A stretch of 64,000 bases of DNA from Bacillus sp. SORGH_AS_0510 (GCF_030818775.1 NZ_JAUTAU010000001.1:4344001-4408000); one strand, 5' to 3'; positions 43,608 to 51,913 are shown, numbered from the stretch's first letter. The notes: a model not told the origin generated them from the sequence alone. Translations and numbers: made by a program.

Positions 43608-44696
43608 ATGATGAACAAAGGTTTGAAAGGAATTGTTGCGGCGGATACCTCCATTAGTCATATCAATGGGGAAAATGGTCATCTCATCTATAGAGGATAC
43701 GAGATTAGGAGTCTCACACAAAAGTACTCATTTGAAGAAACAGCCTACCTCCTCTGGTACGGTGAATTACCAAATGTAGAAGCACTACATGTTTTGAAAG
43801 AGCAAATGAAAAGTGAACGAGTGATTCCAGATAACATTAAATGCATCATTGACCATCTGCCATTATCCATGGATATGATGAGTGTGATTCGCACCGCCAT
43901 TTCAGCAGAAGGAGGAAATGCCGACTATAGCTGGAAACCGACCCTCGCCCAGGCGATTAGACTGACCTCTCTTGTACCTACGATCATTGCTTATCGCAAA
44001 CGAATGCTGGATGGCAAGGAGTTTGTTCCTCCTCGCATGGACTTAGACCATGTAGAAAATTATCTTTATATGCTCAATGGAAAACGACCATTAGCTGCGC
44101 ATACGAAAGCTCTTGAAACATATATGATTTTAACCCTTGAGCACGGTATGAACGCTTCTACCTTCTCAGCTAGAGTGACAGCTTCAACAGAATCTGATAT
44201 CGTTTCAGCGGTTACCACTGCCATCGGCACGATGAAAGGACCGCTTCATGGCGGTGCTCCTTCAGGGGTCATTGATTTGCTCAATGAAATTGCTTTTATG
44301 GGTGATGCTGAAAGTGTGCTTAGGGATAAGTTAACAAGAGGAGAAAAATTGATGGGGTTCGGTCATAGAGTCTATAAAACGCACGATCCTCGGGCTATTT
44401 CCTTAAAAAACAAATTACTAGAACTTGATGGTAAGGATGAATGGCTGGACCTCGCAATAAGGGTTGAAGAAACAGCAGTAAGCTTATTGGCAGAAATCAA
44501 ACCAGGTCGATCCCTCTATACAAATGTGGAATTTTACGCGGCAGCGATCATGAAGGCCATTAATATGAATGCAGAACTATTCACCCCAACCTTTACAGCT
44601 AGCAGAATGGTCGGCTGGACGGCGCATATCCTAGAACAGGCTGAAAATAACACCATTTACCGCCCTCAATCCAACTATATTGGCGTAATTAAATAA
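43608..44696 (+). CDS. citA: citrate synthase I (minor, CitA type)
   Basis: 362 residues. It condenses acetyl-CoA and oxaloacetate. Catalytic His residues are H214 in GPLHGGAP and H253 in MGFGHRVYKT; the third catalytic position, usually Asp in NVDFYSG, reads NVEFYAA with Glu308. That substitution may belong to the CitA subgroup. The early LIYRGYEI segment and the end SRMVGWTAHILEQAEN fit the family. Divergent citR upstream supports the CitA name over CitZ. AAGGAG lies 7 bases before the ATG; a terminator follows. Confidence 0.93.
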   Translation: MMNKGLKGIVAADTSISHINGENGHLIYRGYEIRSLTQKYSFEETAYLLWYGELPNVEALHVLKEQMKSERVIPDNIKCIIDHLPLSMDMMSVIRTAISAEGGNADYSWKPTLAQAIRLTSLVPTIIAYRKRMLDGKEFVPPRMDLDHVENYLYMLNGKRPLAAHTKALETYMILTLEHGMNASTFSARVTASTESDIVSAVTTAIGTMKGPLHGGAPSGVIDLLNEIAFMGDAESVLRDKLTRGEKLMGFGHRVYKTHDPRAISLKNKLLELDGKDEWLDLAIRVEETAVSLLAEIKPGRSLYTNVEFYAAAIMKAINMNAELFTPTFTASRMVGWTAHILEQAENNTIYRPQSNYIGVIK

Positions 44697-44701
44697 GAAA
44701 A

Positions 44702-44732
44702 AATCGACAGGTGCAAGGCACCTGTCGATTTG
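44702..44732. terminator. bidirectional terminator after citA
   Basis: AAATCGACAGGTGC and GCACCTGTCGATTT form a perfect 14-bp stem with a 3-base loop between convergent genes. Confidence 0.8.
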
Positions 44733-44762
44733 AAAAAACTAATCAAACGTTTGCTTAGTTTT

Positions 44763-45371
44763 TTATCCTAATTTAGTTCGTGAAGCTGCAGGCTGATATT
44801 TCTTCATCGGCCCCTTTTCAAGCACTTCTTGAAGATAGAGATTCCCTTTTGGACTGGTTTTTTTGAGTAAGTCCATCAAGTATGTAATATCGTCTAATGC
44901 CCTATGTGTTTGGTAATCGGTAATGTTATGTGCTTGTAATAAAGTGAGAAGTTTGCCATTTGGAAAACCATAATTTTTCCATGGAACGCCTCTCATCGTA
45001 CAATACCACTTCAACTCATTAACCTCTGGATACATATGATAGAGAAAGCTTCGGTCAAAAGAAGCATTGTGAGCAAATACTGAATCGGCACGATGAAAAT
45101 AGGTTTTTATTTTCCCATCAAGAAAAGTTTTTCCTTTTACTAACTCATAAGGAATTCCGTGAACCCGATAGGCTGTATCGTAGTTATTCCTTGCCGTTCG
45201 AGAAAGTGGTTCGCGTAAGAAGGAATCCTCTTCAATCATTTCGATAATTTCCCCTGAATCTGTCCGATAGGAAAACAGCTTCAGAGCTAACTCAATGACC
45301 TCATCCTTGGTTGGGCCTAAACCTGTCGTTTCAACGTCCACAAGCAACCCAAATTTTTCTAGGCTCTGCAA
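44763..45371 (-). CDS. DEDDh 3'-5' exonuclease
   Basis: 202 residues. The DnaQ-like active site is complete: LVDVETTG (Asp, Glu), SVFAHNASFDRSFL (Asp) and HRALDDITYLM (His, Asp). It resembles proofreading or RNase T-type exonucleases but is not fused to a polymerase, so DNA or RNA trimming are both possible. A TTG at 45371 is preferred because AAAGGA is about 8 bases before it; an ATG three codons earlier overlaps that site. The gene is monocistronic. Confidence 0.85.
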   Translation of the reverse strand: MQSLEKFGLLVDVETTGLGPTKDEVIELALKLFSYRTDSGEIIEMIEEDSFLREPLSRTARNNYDTAYRVHGIPYELVKGKTFLDGKIKTYFHRADSVFAHNASFDRSFLYHMYPEVNELKWYCTMRGVPWKNYGFPNGKLLTLLQAHNITDYQTHRALDDITYLMDLLKKTSPKGNLYLQEVLEKGPMKKYQPAASRTKLG

Positions 45372-45444
45372 AATGATCATCCTTTTACATTCTAATGTTA
45401 CCCCTATTATAACAGAGGTTACCTGGCAGTCCTATCTCTATTCA

Positions 45445-46017
45445 TTAAGAACCTTTTTCCATTCCAAAGAGAAAGGCTTGAATAATGATTATTAGGCTTT
45501 CATCTAAGTCTAATGAAAGTTTAAATCCACCTTTTTGCTCTAAGGATGAAAAACCATGTAAAATGCTGCGCAGCCCTCTTACTGCATGCAAGGCACGATC
45601 ACCCTCTAAATGATACGCCTTTAATACCCGAACAGAAAGATCCACAATTTTTGCTCCTGCCTGCTGCACCTCCACATCCTCTGGATCGGGTGCAAGCAGG
45701 GTCGCCTCATAAATTCCAGGGTGTATTCGCGCAAAATTTACATACGCCCGGCTAACTGCTAGTACCGCTTCGGTGCCTGACATCCCAATAGCCGCATCAG
45801 CCATTTCAGCGTACAGCCGTTCAATGCCAAAAATGGCTAACTGCTTCCTCAGTCCAGGTAAGCCTTCGAAATGATTATATAAAGAAGGGGGGCGGATATT
45901 TAGCTTTTTAGCCAGGTTTGCAAGTGTAACCTCTTGCATTCCCTTTTGATCCGCCAGCACCCCTGCAGCTTCTAGTATCGTTGCTATATCAAGTGCTACT
46001 TTTGGTCTTGGTGACAT
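45445..46017 (-). CDS. TetR family regulator
   Basis: 190 residues. The HTH is TLANLAKKLNIRPPSLYNHFEG, followed by an all-helical ligand domain of the WHG/TetR_C type (GLRSILHGFSSLEQKGGF). It lies 12 bases after the metallo-beta-lactamase-fold gene and is probably co-transcribed with it. Two identical-style palindromes upstream of that gene (46755-46795) are likely its operators, which would make the pair autoregulated. AAGGAG supports the start. Confidence 0.88.
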   Translation of the reverse strand: MSPRPKVALDIATILEAAGVLADQKGMQEVTLANLAKKLNIRPPSLYNHFEGLPGLRKQLAIFGIERLYAEMADAAIGMSGTEAVLAVSRAYVNFARIHPGIYEATLLAPDPEDVEVQQAGAKIVDLSVRVLKAYHLEGDRALHAVRGLRSILHGFSSLEQKGGFKLSLDLDESLIIIIQAFLFGMEKGS

Positions 46018-46029
46018 GTTATCTGCTCC

Positions 46030-46737
46030 TTATTTAATCTTCTGTTCTAAATGCAGGATCGCTTGTTCCATGGTTGTTGCAGGGTTTTCTAACATTTCCC
46101 CATGACCAACTGCAAGAAGCGTTGGTTCGTAACTCACTAATTTCTTTGCACTGGCTAGCGCCGTCCTTTTACTCCAAGTACCAAATGCAGGAAACGGAAA
46201 TAACGGTTTTACATCTCCAGCTACTGCCACACCACCTCTTGTTTGGAAGGCATCCCCAGCAATTAATGCCTTAGTACGAAGGTCGAGGAAGGATAAGGAT
46301 CCTGGAGTATGCCCTGGTGTCTCAATTGCAGTTAAAGACCCCACCAAATCACCTTCCTTCAATAATACATTTGCTCTTGTCTTCAGATTCTTCGGTACCC
46401 CACCTTTAATCGGTGTAGAGTCTTCATGTGAATCAAGTGATCGGTCACCATTCATTAATCGATGATCGCGTATAGAGATATAAACCGGCACTTCAGGTAG
46501 TGTTTCTTTGAGCGCATCTAATGCTCCGACGTGGTCCTCATGTGCATGCGTCAAAATGATCCTTATAATGGGTTTCCCAATTTTCTCAGCAGCCTGCAAG
46601 ATCCCCTTTGCACAAAAGCCAAGGGCCGCATCAATTAGTGTTAATCCCTCCTCTTCCTCCACTAAATAGCAATTAACCGGAAACACTTTTGCCATAAACG
46701 TCACTTGATATAAATATCCATTTTTAATCAGTCTCAT
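46030..46737 (-). CDS. MBL-fold metallo-hydrolase
   Basis: 235 residues. The zinc motif HAHEDH follows LIDAALGF, and ETPGHTPGSLSF and the terminal GHGEM provide the remaining ligands. The family includes glyoxalase II-like, lactonase and other hydrolases; the substrate is not readable. ATG 46737 is 9 bases after AAAGGGG; an earlier ATG touches that site. It heads a two-gene operon with a TetR regulator, which suggests induction by a small molecule that the hydrolase removes. Confidence 0.88.
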   Translation of the reverse strand: MRLIKNGYLYQVTFMAKVFPVNCYLVEEEEGLTLIDAALGFCAKGILQAAEKIGKPIIRIILTHAHEDHVGALDALKETLPEVPVYISIRDHRLMNGDRSLDSHEDSTPIKGGVPKNLKTRANVLLKEGDLVGSLTAIETPGHTPGSLSFLDLRTKALIAGDAFQTRGGVAVAGDVKPLFPFPAFGTWSKRTALASAKKLVSYEPTLLAVGHGEMLENPATTMEQAILHLEQKIK

Positions 46738-46754
46738 AGTCGTCATCCCCTTTT

Positions 46755-46795
46755 AACTAATATCGTTAGTTTTATTTTAACTAATGACATTAGTT
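46755..46795. promoter_or_regulatory. tandem TetR-type operators
   Basis: AACTAATATCGTTAGTT (46755-46771) and AACTAATGACATTAGTT (46779-46795) share the palindrome AACTAA-N5-TTAGTT and lie 24 bp apart centre to centre, directly upstream of the MBL-fold gene. Confidence 0.8.
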
Positions 46796-46868
46796 TTATC
46801 AATACCTTTTCACCTTTTTTGGGAAAAAATAATAAAGGACACCCTATGTGTCCTTTACTATTGAATTT

Positions 46869-47820
46869 CTATATATCTATTAGTAATTTCTTTGTTTTAG
46901 CCCTCGACACACAAGTCAAAATCACATTCTGGGCATTCTGCTGTTCTTCATTTAAAAAAGAGTCATAATGATCGACTACCCCCTCTACTACTTTAAGCTC
47001 ACAGGTTCCGCATCTTCCCACCCGACAAGAATAAGGAGCAGTAATCCCTGCTGCATGCAAAGCATCTAAGAGTGACTGGTCCTTTGCTACATGAATCTCA
47101 ACTCCACTAGTGAGTTGAGCTGTAAAAGGAGATGCATCCTTAGGTCGGGGTGGGGCAAATCGTTCAAGATGGATACTCACACGCGGGTAACCAAATCGAA
47201 TAGCAGCTTCCGAAAAGTCAGTCATAAAAGAATCTGGCCCACAGAAATATACATGTGTTCCAATTCTATGCTCTAGAAGAGTAGTATCCTGCAGTCGTTG
47301 TGCCTCTTCTCCTTTTGAACAAATAAAAATGAGATTGATAGGGGAAATTTGTCTGTAAAAAATCATAGAATGCACAAAGTTCTTTTGATTTTGCTGCATA
47401 GTGTAGTTCAAACGTATCCCCTATATCTTTTAGTTCCTGCATCATAGAGATAAAGGGCGTCACACCAATTCCTGCGGCATAAAACACATGATGCTTTGCC
47501 TTAAAGCTTAAAGGAAAATGGTTTCTAGGGTAACTGATCATTAACCTATCCCCTATTTTCACCTCCTGATGCCAGTAAAGAGATCCTCCAGTGGATGTTT
47601 CACTTAATCGGATCGCAATTTGATAATTGTCCCTTGTATCAGGATGATTCGTTAAGGAATAATTTCTTGCTCTTCCATCCATATATGTAGTTATATGTGA
47701 TCCCGCGCTAAAAGCTGGAAGCAGTTTTTCTACTAACGGGGCCAGTGTAAAGCATTTTACTTGTGGCGTTTCCTGTTCAATTGCTTTTACATAGACAGGA
47801 ATGGTTCTCTCATTTACCAT
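46869..47820 (-). pseudogene. ferredoxin-dependent reductase (DmmB/VanB-like), frameshifted
   Basis: Two overlapping frames make one oxidoreductase of about 315 residues. The upstream part (47820 to about 47325) holds the FAD domain (RARNYSLTN) and the start of the NAD domain (HVFYAAGIGVTPFISMM); the downstream part ends the NAD domain (YFCGPDSFM) and carries a plant-type 2Fe-2S domain with cysteines in CRVGRCGTC and a later Cys in ILTCVS. The frames meet at an A5 run on the plus strand (47325-47329; T5 in the gene); losing one base would restore a single frame. Genuine mutation, phase variation or a read error are all possible. It is third in an operon with two dimethylamine-monooxygenase-like genes. 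Confidence 0.88.
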
Positions 47821-47835
47821 AGCGTCTCCCTTCTT

Positions 47836-48294
47836 TCATAATTTTGCAACATAGCCAAGAAAGGCATCACGGAGTGGAGAGTAATGATTAGAAACCTCCA
47901 GTAGTAAATCACAATGGTCACAGGTTCGTTCAGATTGACCTTTTTCCAAAATGGAGAGCCCATGGCACCTGCAACAAAAAATCTTTATCTGCTGTTTCCC
48001 ACAGCCAATATACTGTGATTCTTCGTCCGAAAACCCTGCATCCTCTGCTATTCTTTTTAAATTTTTTAACCTATTCCAATCTGCAGCGACATATAGGAAA
48101 CTCCCCATTTTTTGTCTGCTAATCCATTTTGAAAAATAAGTGGGGTCCCACTCTTCTTTCATACTCTGAATCTCGTAGCTTATATTTCCATCTATCACAA
48201 CATCGATTAATGGCTGTAACAGCTTCATGCCTTCTTCATCCGCACAAAATAAGTAGTGGCGCTTTCCTGTTACAAAATTGATTTTCTCACTCAT
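47836..48294 (-). CDS. dimethylamine monooxygenase subunit DmmA-like
   Basis: 152 residues. The C-terminal part has a Cys-rich cluster IKIFCCRCHG ... RTCDHCDLLLEVSNHYSPLRDAFLGYV typical of the DmmA-like family; the N-terminal part is an alpha/beta region. In marine bacteria DmmA works with a haem-type DUF3445 subunit and a ferredoxin reductase to demethylate dimethylamine. Here the same three kinds of gene are adjacent in order. The name rests on recalled family patterns, so the substrate is an inference. Confidence 0.7.
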   Translation of the reverse strand: MSEKINFVTGKRHYLFCADEEGMKLLQPLIDVVIDGNISYEIQSMKEEWDPTYFSKWISRQKMGSFLYVAADWNRLKNLKRIAEDAGFSDEESQYIGCGKQQIKIFCCRCHGLSILEKGQSERTCDHCDLLLEVSNHYSPLRDAFLGYVAKL

Positions 48295-48299
48295 AAAGC

Positions 48300-49247
48300 T
48301 TACCTGCTTTCCAACTGTTCCTCTAAATACTCTAGGACAGCATTTCTGAATAGGGAGAGCCCTTTATATTCCACTATATAAGCAGGTAATTCCAGTAGGA
48401 TCTGATGAAACTGCTTGAGCCATTCAGGTTTAGCTGCTAATTTTTCCAAAGGCAGTAGGTGGGTATGGATGGTAAATAGAATGCCTCCTGTTCGAGGCAA
48501 CCGGAATAATTTCTGAACCTCCACACGGAGATGAACGAACTCCCCTGCATTTTCCTTGGTGACTTGTTTCCTTCCTTTTCCCCAATCATCAAAAGTTTCC
48601 AGGGAAGTATCCAGGCGGTTTCCTGCCATTAGAGACCAGTTTTTCCGCCACCATGGGTTTCCTGGTTCCAACTTTAAAAGGAACTGAAGAATCCGTTCAT
48701 CCAGGCCTTCGTCTTTAAAGCCCGGAATCGGTTGATGAATCTGTTTGAAACTCATCCCCAAATCGAAGGCTAACGACCAATTGGCCGGGAAACATAGCTG
48801 ACCTGCATCCAGATACAAATCTCCATCCCGCTGCATCATAAAGATCAAATCTTCTTGAACATGCCTGCCAATAAAGTTAAGCGGCTCACATGGCAAAGTG
48901 GCGTCGTCTCCAAAGATAAAGCTTTGCTTTTCTTGTAAAAGCTTATTGTAGAACGTCCAGTTTTCATCTTTTTTATCTAATTCAAATTTGTCAGGATAAT
49001 AAGTTACTAGATTCTCCAACACTAATTCAAGGATTTCCCACTGACCTTTTATCGTATGCGGTAAGGATTGAAAACATCGTTCAGGGTGTGCTGAAAGAAG
49101 CTTCCGCTTAAGCTCGATCTCCTCCCGATAACTGGATGTAATCTCAATACTGATGGGATGATTCATTGGTACGGAGTTGTTAGAATAGCGATAAACATCG
49201 TCTTTAAATGGATACGGAAAGGAGTCCAAATCATCTCTCGTTATCAT
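48300..49247 (-). CDS. DUF3445 haem-dependent oxidative N-demethylase-like protein
   Basis: 315 residues of the DUF3445/HODM alpha-subunit-like family: FPYPFKDDVYRYSNNSVPMNHP at the N-terminus, FIGRHVQEDLIFMMQRDGDL, CFPANWSLAFDLGMSF, and a C-terminal RLPRTGGILFTIHTHLLPLEKL. The family's characterised members oxidise dimethylamine to methylamine with O2. It heads a three-gene leftward operon, five bases before the DmmA-like gene. A 20-bp-period repeat array lies in its upstream region. Confidence 0.82.
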   Translation of the reverse strand: MITRDDLDSFPYPFKDDVYRYSNNSVPMNHPISIEITSSYREEIELKRKLLSAHPERCFQSLPHTIKGQWEILELVLENLVTYYPDKFELDKKDENWTFYNKLLQEKQSFIFGDDATLPCEPLNFIGRHVQEDLIFMMQRDGDLYLDAGQLCFPANWSLAFDLGMSFKQIHQPIPGFKDEGLDERILQFLLKLEPGNPWWRKNWSLMAGNRLDTSLETFDDWGKGRKQVTKENAGEFVHLRVEVQKLFRLPRTGGILFTIHTHLLPLEKLAAKPEWLKQFHQILLELPAYIVEYKGLSLFRNAVLEYLEEQLESR

Positions 49248-49320
49248 AAAACCACCCTTTACAGAAAATTCTATATTTTCATTTTAATAAAAGAATGCCA
49301 TAAAAGGGAAGTCTTTGTTA

Positions 49321-49422
49321 ATTCGCTGATAAAACTGGAAATTCGCTGATATATTGGCAGATTCGCTGATAAAATTAAAAATTCGCTGATAAATTCCCGA
49401 AATCCGCTGATAAATTTCCACA
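49321..49422. repeat. 20-21-bp array, 5 units (ATTCGCTGAT)
   Basis: ATTCGCTGAT begins at 49321, 49341, 49361 and 49381, and ATCCGCTGAT at 49402, spacing 20, 20, 20, 21. It lies after the terminator of the upstream leftward gene and before the DUF3445 gene. Confidence 0.9.
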
Positions 49423-49482
49423 GCATACAAAATTTAAGAAGAAACCAACTAAAATATCATAAAGTAACTGCTTTAAAACAAC

Positions 49483-49528
49483 AAAAGCGCCTACTTCACG
49501 TCATTTTTACCGTGATCGAGGCGCTTTT
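49483..49528 (-). terminator. terminator of the gene at 49532
   Basis: AAAAGCGCCT and AGGCGCTTTT form a 10-bp stem with inner CACG/CGTG pairing, followed by TGTTGTTTT on the minus strand. Confidence 0.8.
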
Positions 49529-49531
49529 ATA

Positions 49532-49759
49532 TTAGAATCCTTGTTCTTCACTTTTTTCAACATTTACTTTGTTTTCATACCAGTTCGTTAGTTGTGTAAG
49601 GATCGCAAAGACAAAAAAGAAATTCATTGCCCAAACGTTGATAAAAGGTGCTATGCCGCCGAATTCAATGGTTTCATATCCCTTTACTTTAATCACAATC
49701 ATCGATTCAACAAATATCAACACAAAGCCAACAATCCCCGCAACAGCCGCTCTTACCAC
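49532..49759 (-). CDS. small two-helix membrane protein
   Basis: 75 residues with two hydrophobic segments (AAVAGIVGFVLIFVESMIVI and VWAMNFFFVFAILTQLT) and a charged C-terminus. The start is GTG at 49759, after GGGGGAG. I do not recognise a family; several Bacilli carry similar small membrane proteins. Real-gene evidence is the ribosome site, the dedicated terminator and hydrophobic design. Confidence 0.6.
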   Translation of the reverse strand: MVRAAVAGIVGFVLIFVESMIVIKVKGYETIEFGGIAPFINVWAMNFFFVFAILTQLTNWYENKVNVEKSEEQGF

Positions 49760-49866
49760 CGTGTCTCCCCCTTACCATAATTGAAAATTTGACGATTCCG
49801 TGAACATCTTTACTCCCATTATATTGCACTTTTCAAACAATCTAAAGCCTAATGTTTCACTAAAAA

Positions 49867-49909
49867 GGTGTCAGGCACCATGTGAAATTTTCACATGGTG
49901 CCTGACACC
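49867..49909 (-). terminator. long perfect hairpin made of two GGTGCCTGACACC motifs
   Basis: GGTGTCAGGCACCATGTGAAA pairs with its exact reverse complement, a 21-bp stem with a 1-base centre; on the minus strand TTTTTA follows. It serves as terminator of the acetyltransferase gene ending at 49916 and is built from two inverted copies of a recurring 13-mer. Confidence 0.85.
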
Positions 49910-49915
49910 CATTAT

Positions 49916-50410
49916 TTAGAACGTAACCAACATATCCCAAGACGTTCCATCTATGCCTATCTTTTTAAAGCCAAACTTTTGATAGAGGTGAAGAGCCGGA
50001 TTGTTCGGGTCTACGCTTAATGACACCGCGCCAAACCCAGATTCCTTGGCTACTTTTAACATCTCTCCAAGAAGTGCCTTCCCTATCCCTTTTCCCCTGA
50101 ACGCTGGAAGAAGTGCCATTCCTAGTAAGGGAGTTTTTTCATCCACATAGCCATAGGTCTTGTTCGATTCGTCAAACAACCTGACCCACACCGCTCCAAT
50201 CGGACGATTGTCGGTATCCATGGCAATGAAAGCCGTATCCCCTTCACGACCCCACCCTTGCATAGATTTCGCAATATCTGGTTGCTTCAAAATATCTCTT
50301 GTTGGCCGAGTCTCACCTTCGGGAATAAAGATCGCCTGGTATAACATTTCCCACAGAAATTCCTCATCTTCCATGCGGCCAAATCTAATTTGATACTCGC
50401 TCAAGTTCAT
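49916..50410 (-). CDS. GNAT family N-acetyltransferase
   Basis: 164 residues. Motif A is LLGMALLPAFRGKGIGKALL, then GAVSLSVDPNNPALHLYQKFGF, the standard acetyl-CoA and C-terminal signatures. The N-terminal YQIRFGRMEDEEFLWEMLYQA is the GNAT start. Substrate unknown. Its start overlaps the end of the broken HAD gene by 26 bases, so it was probably coupled to that gene. Confidence 0.85.
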   Translation of the reverse strand: MNLSEYQIRFGRMEDEEFLWEMLYQAIFIPEGETRPTRDILKQPDIAKSMQGWGREGDTAFIAMDTDNRPIGAVWVRLFDESNKTYGYVDEKTPLLGMALLPAFRGKGIGKALLGEMLKVAKESGFGAVSLSVDPNNPALHLYQKFGFKKIGIDGTSWDMLVTF

Positions 50411-51068
50411 CCCCCTCTACCTGCTTAATCGAATTCAATACTTGCCTTAAGCGTAAATCACTCATTGACGATATTTTTAGGCTATAATCTGTAAAATCTA
50501 AATGAGCAGTTACAGAATTAGGGACAACTACGCATTGGATACCTGCAGCTCTAGCGGCTTTTAACCCGTTTAAAGAATCCTCAAACGCAAAAACTTCCGA
50601 CTTGGCTACCCCTAGTGCTTCGACAGCTTTAACATATAATTCAGGATCAGGCTTTACCCTTGATACATCGTCTCGTGTTCTAATTACATCAAAGTATGAA
50701 AAGATATTTAATTTCTTCAAATACCCCTCTACCCACTCACGACCAGAGCTAGATGCAAGGCCTATATTTAAACCTAATTCCTTTGCCTCTAATAGATATT
50801 CCTTCACACCGTTCCGTAGGACAGGTTCTCCCATTTTCACAGCAAAAAGCTTATGAGCTGCGTCCTTTATAACGACTGATTCAACTGGTGAAGAAAGATT
50901 CTTTTCTATATATGCATATAGGTCTGCGTCATCTGTTCCTATTACTCATGCAAACTGTTCAACTGATAACTCTAATCCATGGTTGCTTAACACTTCTTTA
51001 AATGATTCATACCAAACCGTTTCGGTATCTACAATCAAGCCATCAAAATCAAACACTACTGCTTTCAT
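50385..51068 (-). pseudogene. HAD hydrolase (beta-phosphoglucomutase-like), nonsense codon
   Basis: The gene starts at ATG 51068 (GAGAGGTGA upstream) with VVFDFDGLIVDTETVW, catalytic Asp7 and Asp9, and runs to GLASSSGRE, RVKPDPELYVKA and FEDSLNGLKAARAAG, a complete HAD phosphatase. Codon 41 is TGA (50946-50948) in the cap region, giving FA-stop-VIGTDD; a CGA ancestor is plausible. The downstream part has in-frame ATGs and could be made separately, but it lacks the nucleophile. Either a true pseudogene, a read error, or readthrough. Confidence 0.85.
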
Positions 51069-51178
51069 CAGCAATCACCTCTCTTAATGCTAAATGTAAA
51101 AACGAAGACAAAAGTTTCAGACTGGATCTAACAAGAAAAATGAGGCTAACTTCAATGTAAAGACGTCTGTCTCATGCA

Positions 51179-51697
51179 CTAAAATAACTTCTCATAACAA
51201 TAATAAGTTTCATGACCTAATGGTTTTGTAGAAATAAAAATTTCACCCTTTTTTATGTACCCTTTAGTTTCATAGAATCTAAGTGCACCTGGATTTCCAG
51301 AGAAAGCGTCGAGGCGGATTCCTGCATATCCTTTTTCCTTAGCAAAGTTCTCAACGAAATCCAGCATTCTCCTACCGTAGCCACTTCCTTGTGCAGTAGG
51401 CTGCACACAGAACGAGTGAAGTATTAAGACCTTGCTATCGGGTTCGCTCCACTTCACCTCTTGCCATTCTGGAAGCTGCCATTCATTAATAACCATACCC
51501 CCCATCACCTTACCATCTACACGAAGGATATACATCTCTTCCTCATTAACAACCCATTCTAAATATTCTTTGTTAGGATACTGGTCATCCCATTGAAAAA
51601 TTCCCTTATTAAGAAGATCCTTTTTACAGGCTTCAAACAAGTCATTGATGGAATCTAAGTCCTGGTTTGTACCTAATGTTATACTCTCTTGAATCAT
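51179..51697 (-). CDS. GNAT family N-acetyltransferase
   Basis: 172 residues. HSFCVQPTAQGSGYGRRMLDF is motif A and GIRLDAFSGNPGALRFYETKGY is motif B. A Trp-rich middle (IFQWDDQYPNKEYLEW) is typical of one Bacillus subgroup. ATG 51697 is 7 bases after AAGGGG. Substrate unknown. A 20-21-bp repeat array lies in its upstream region. Confidence 0.85.
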   Translation of the reverse strand: MIQESITLGTNQDLDSINDLFEACKKDLLNKGIFQWDDQYPNKEYLEWVVNEEEMYILRVDGKVMGGMVINEWQLPEWQEVKWSEPDSKVLILHSFCVQPTAQGSGYGRRMLDFVENFAKEKGYAGIRLDAFSGNPGALRFYETKGYIKKGEIFISTKPLGHETYYCYEKLF

Positions 51698-51802
51698 AGT
51701 CATACCCCTTTTTTTACATTCCGTTTATAAACCTCATTTTAACATAATATTCCTTTTGTTCTGTAAGCAGAAAAGAGTATAAATGCATTTAAAGGAAAAT
51801 AG

Positions 51803-51874
51803 ATTCTACAAAACTTTAATTAATTCTACAAAACTTAAAAGGAATTCTACAAAATATAGACTTATTCTACAAAT
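51803..51874. repeat. 20-21-bp array, 4 units (ATTCTACAAA)
   Basis: ATTCTACAAA begins at 51803, 51823, 51844 and 51864, spacing 20, 21, 20. It lies past the terminator of the GYHHGHG-repeat gene and before the leftward acetyltransferase gene. Confidence 0.9.
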
Positions 51875-51913
51875 GTTGGAAATCACTTTCCAATCAACTA
51901 AAAAAACAAGAAA

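Noticed and set aside
49916..51697. Toxin-antitoxin system with GNAT toxins
   Set aside because: No small DNA-binding antitoxin (RHH or HTH) is adjacent to any of the acetyltransferase genes.
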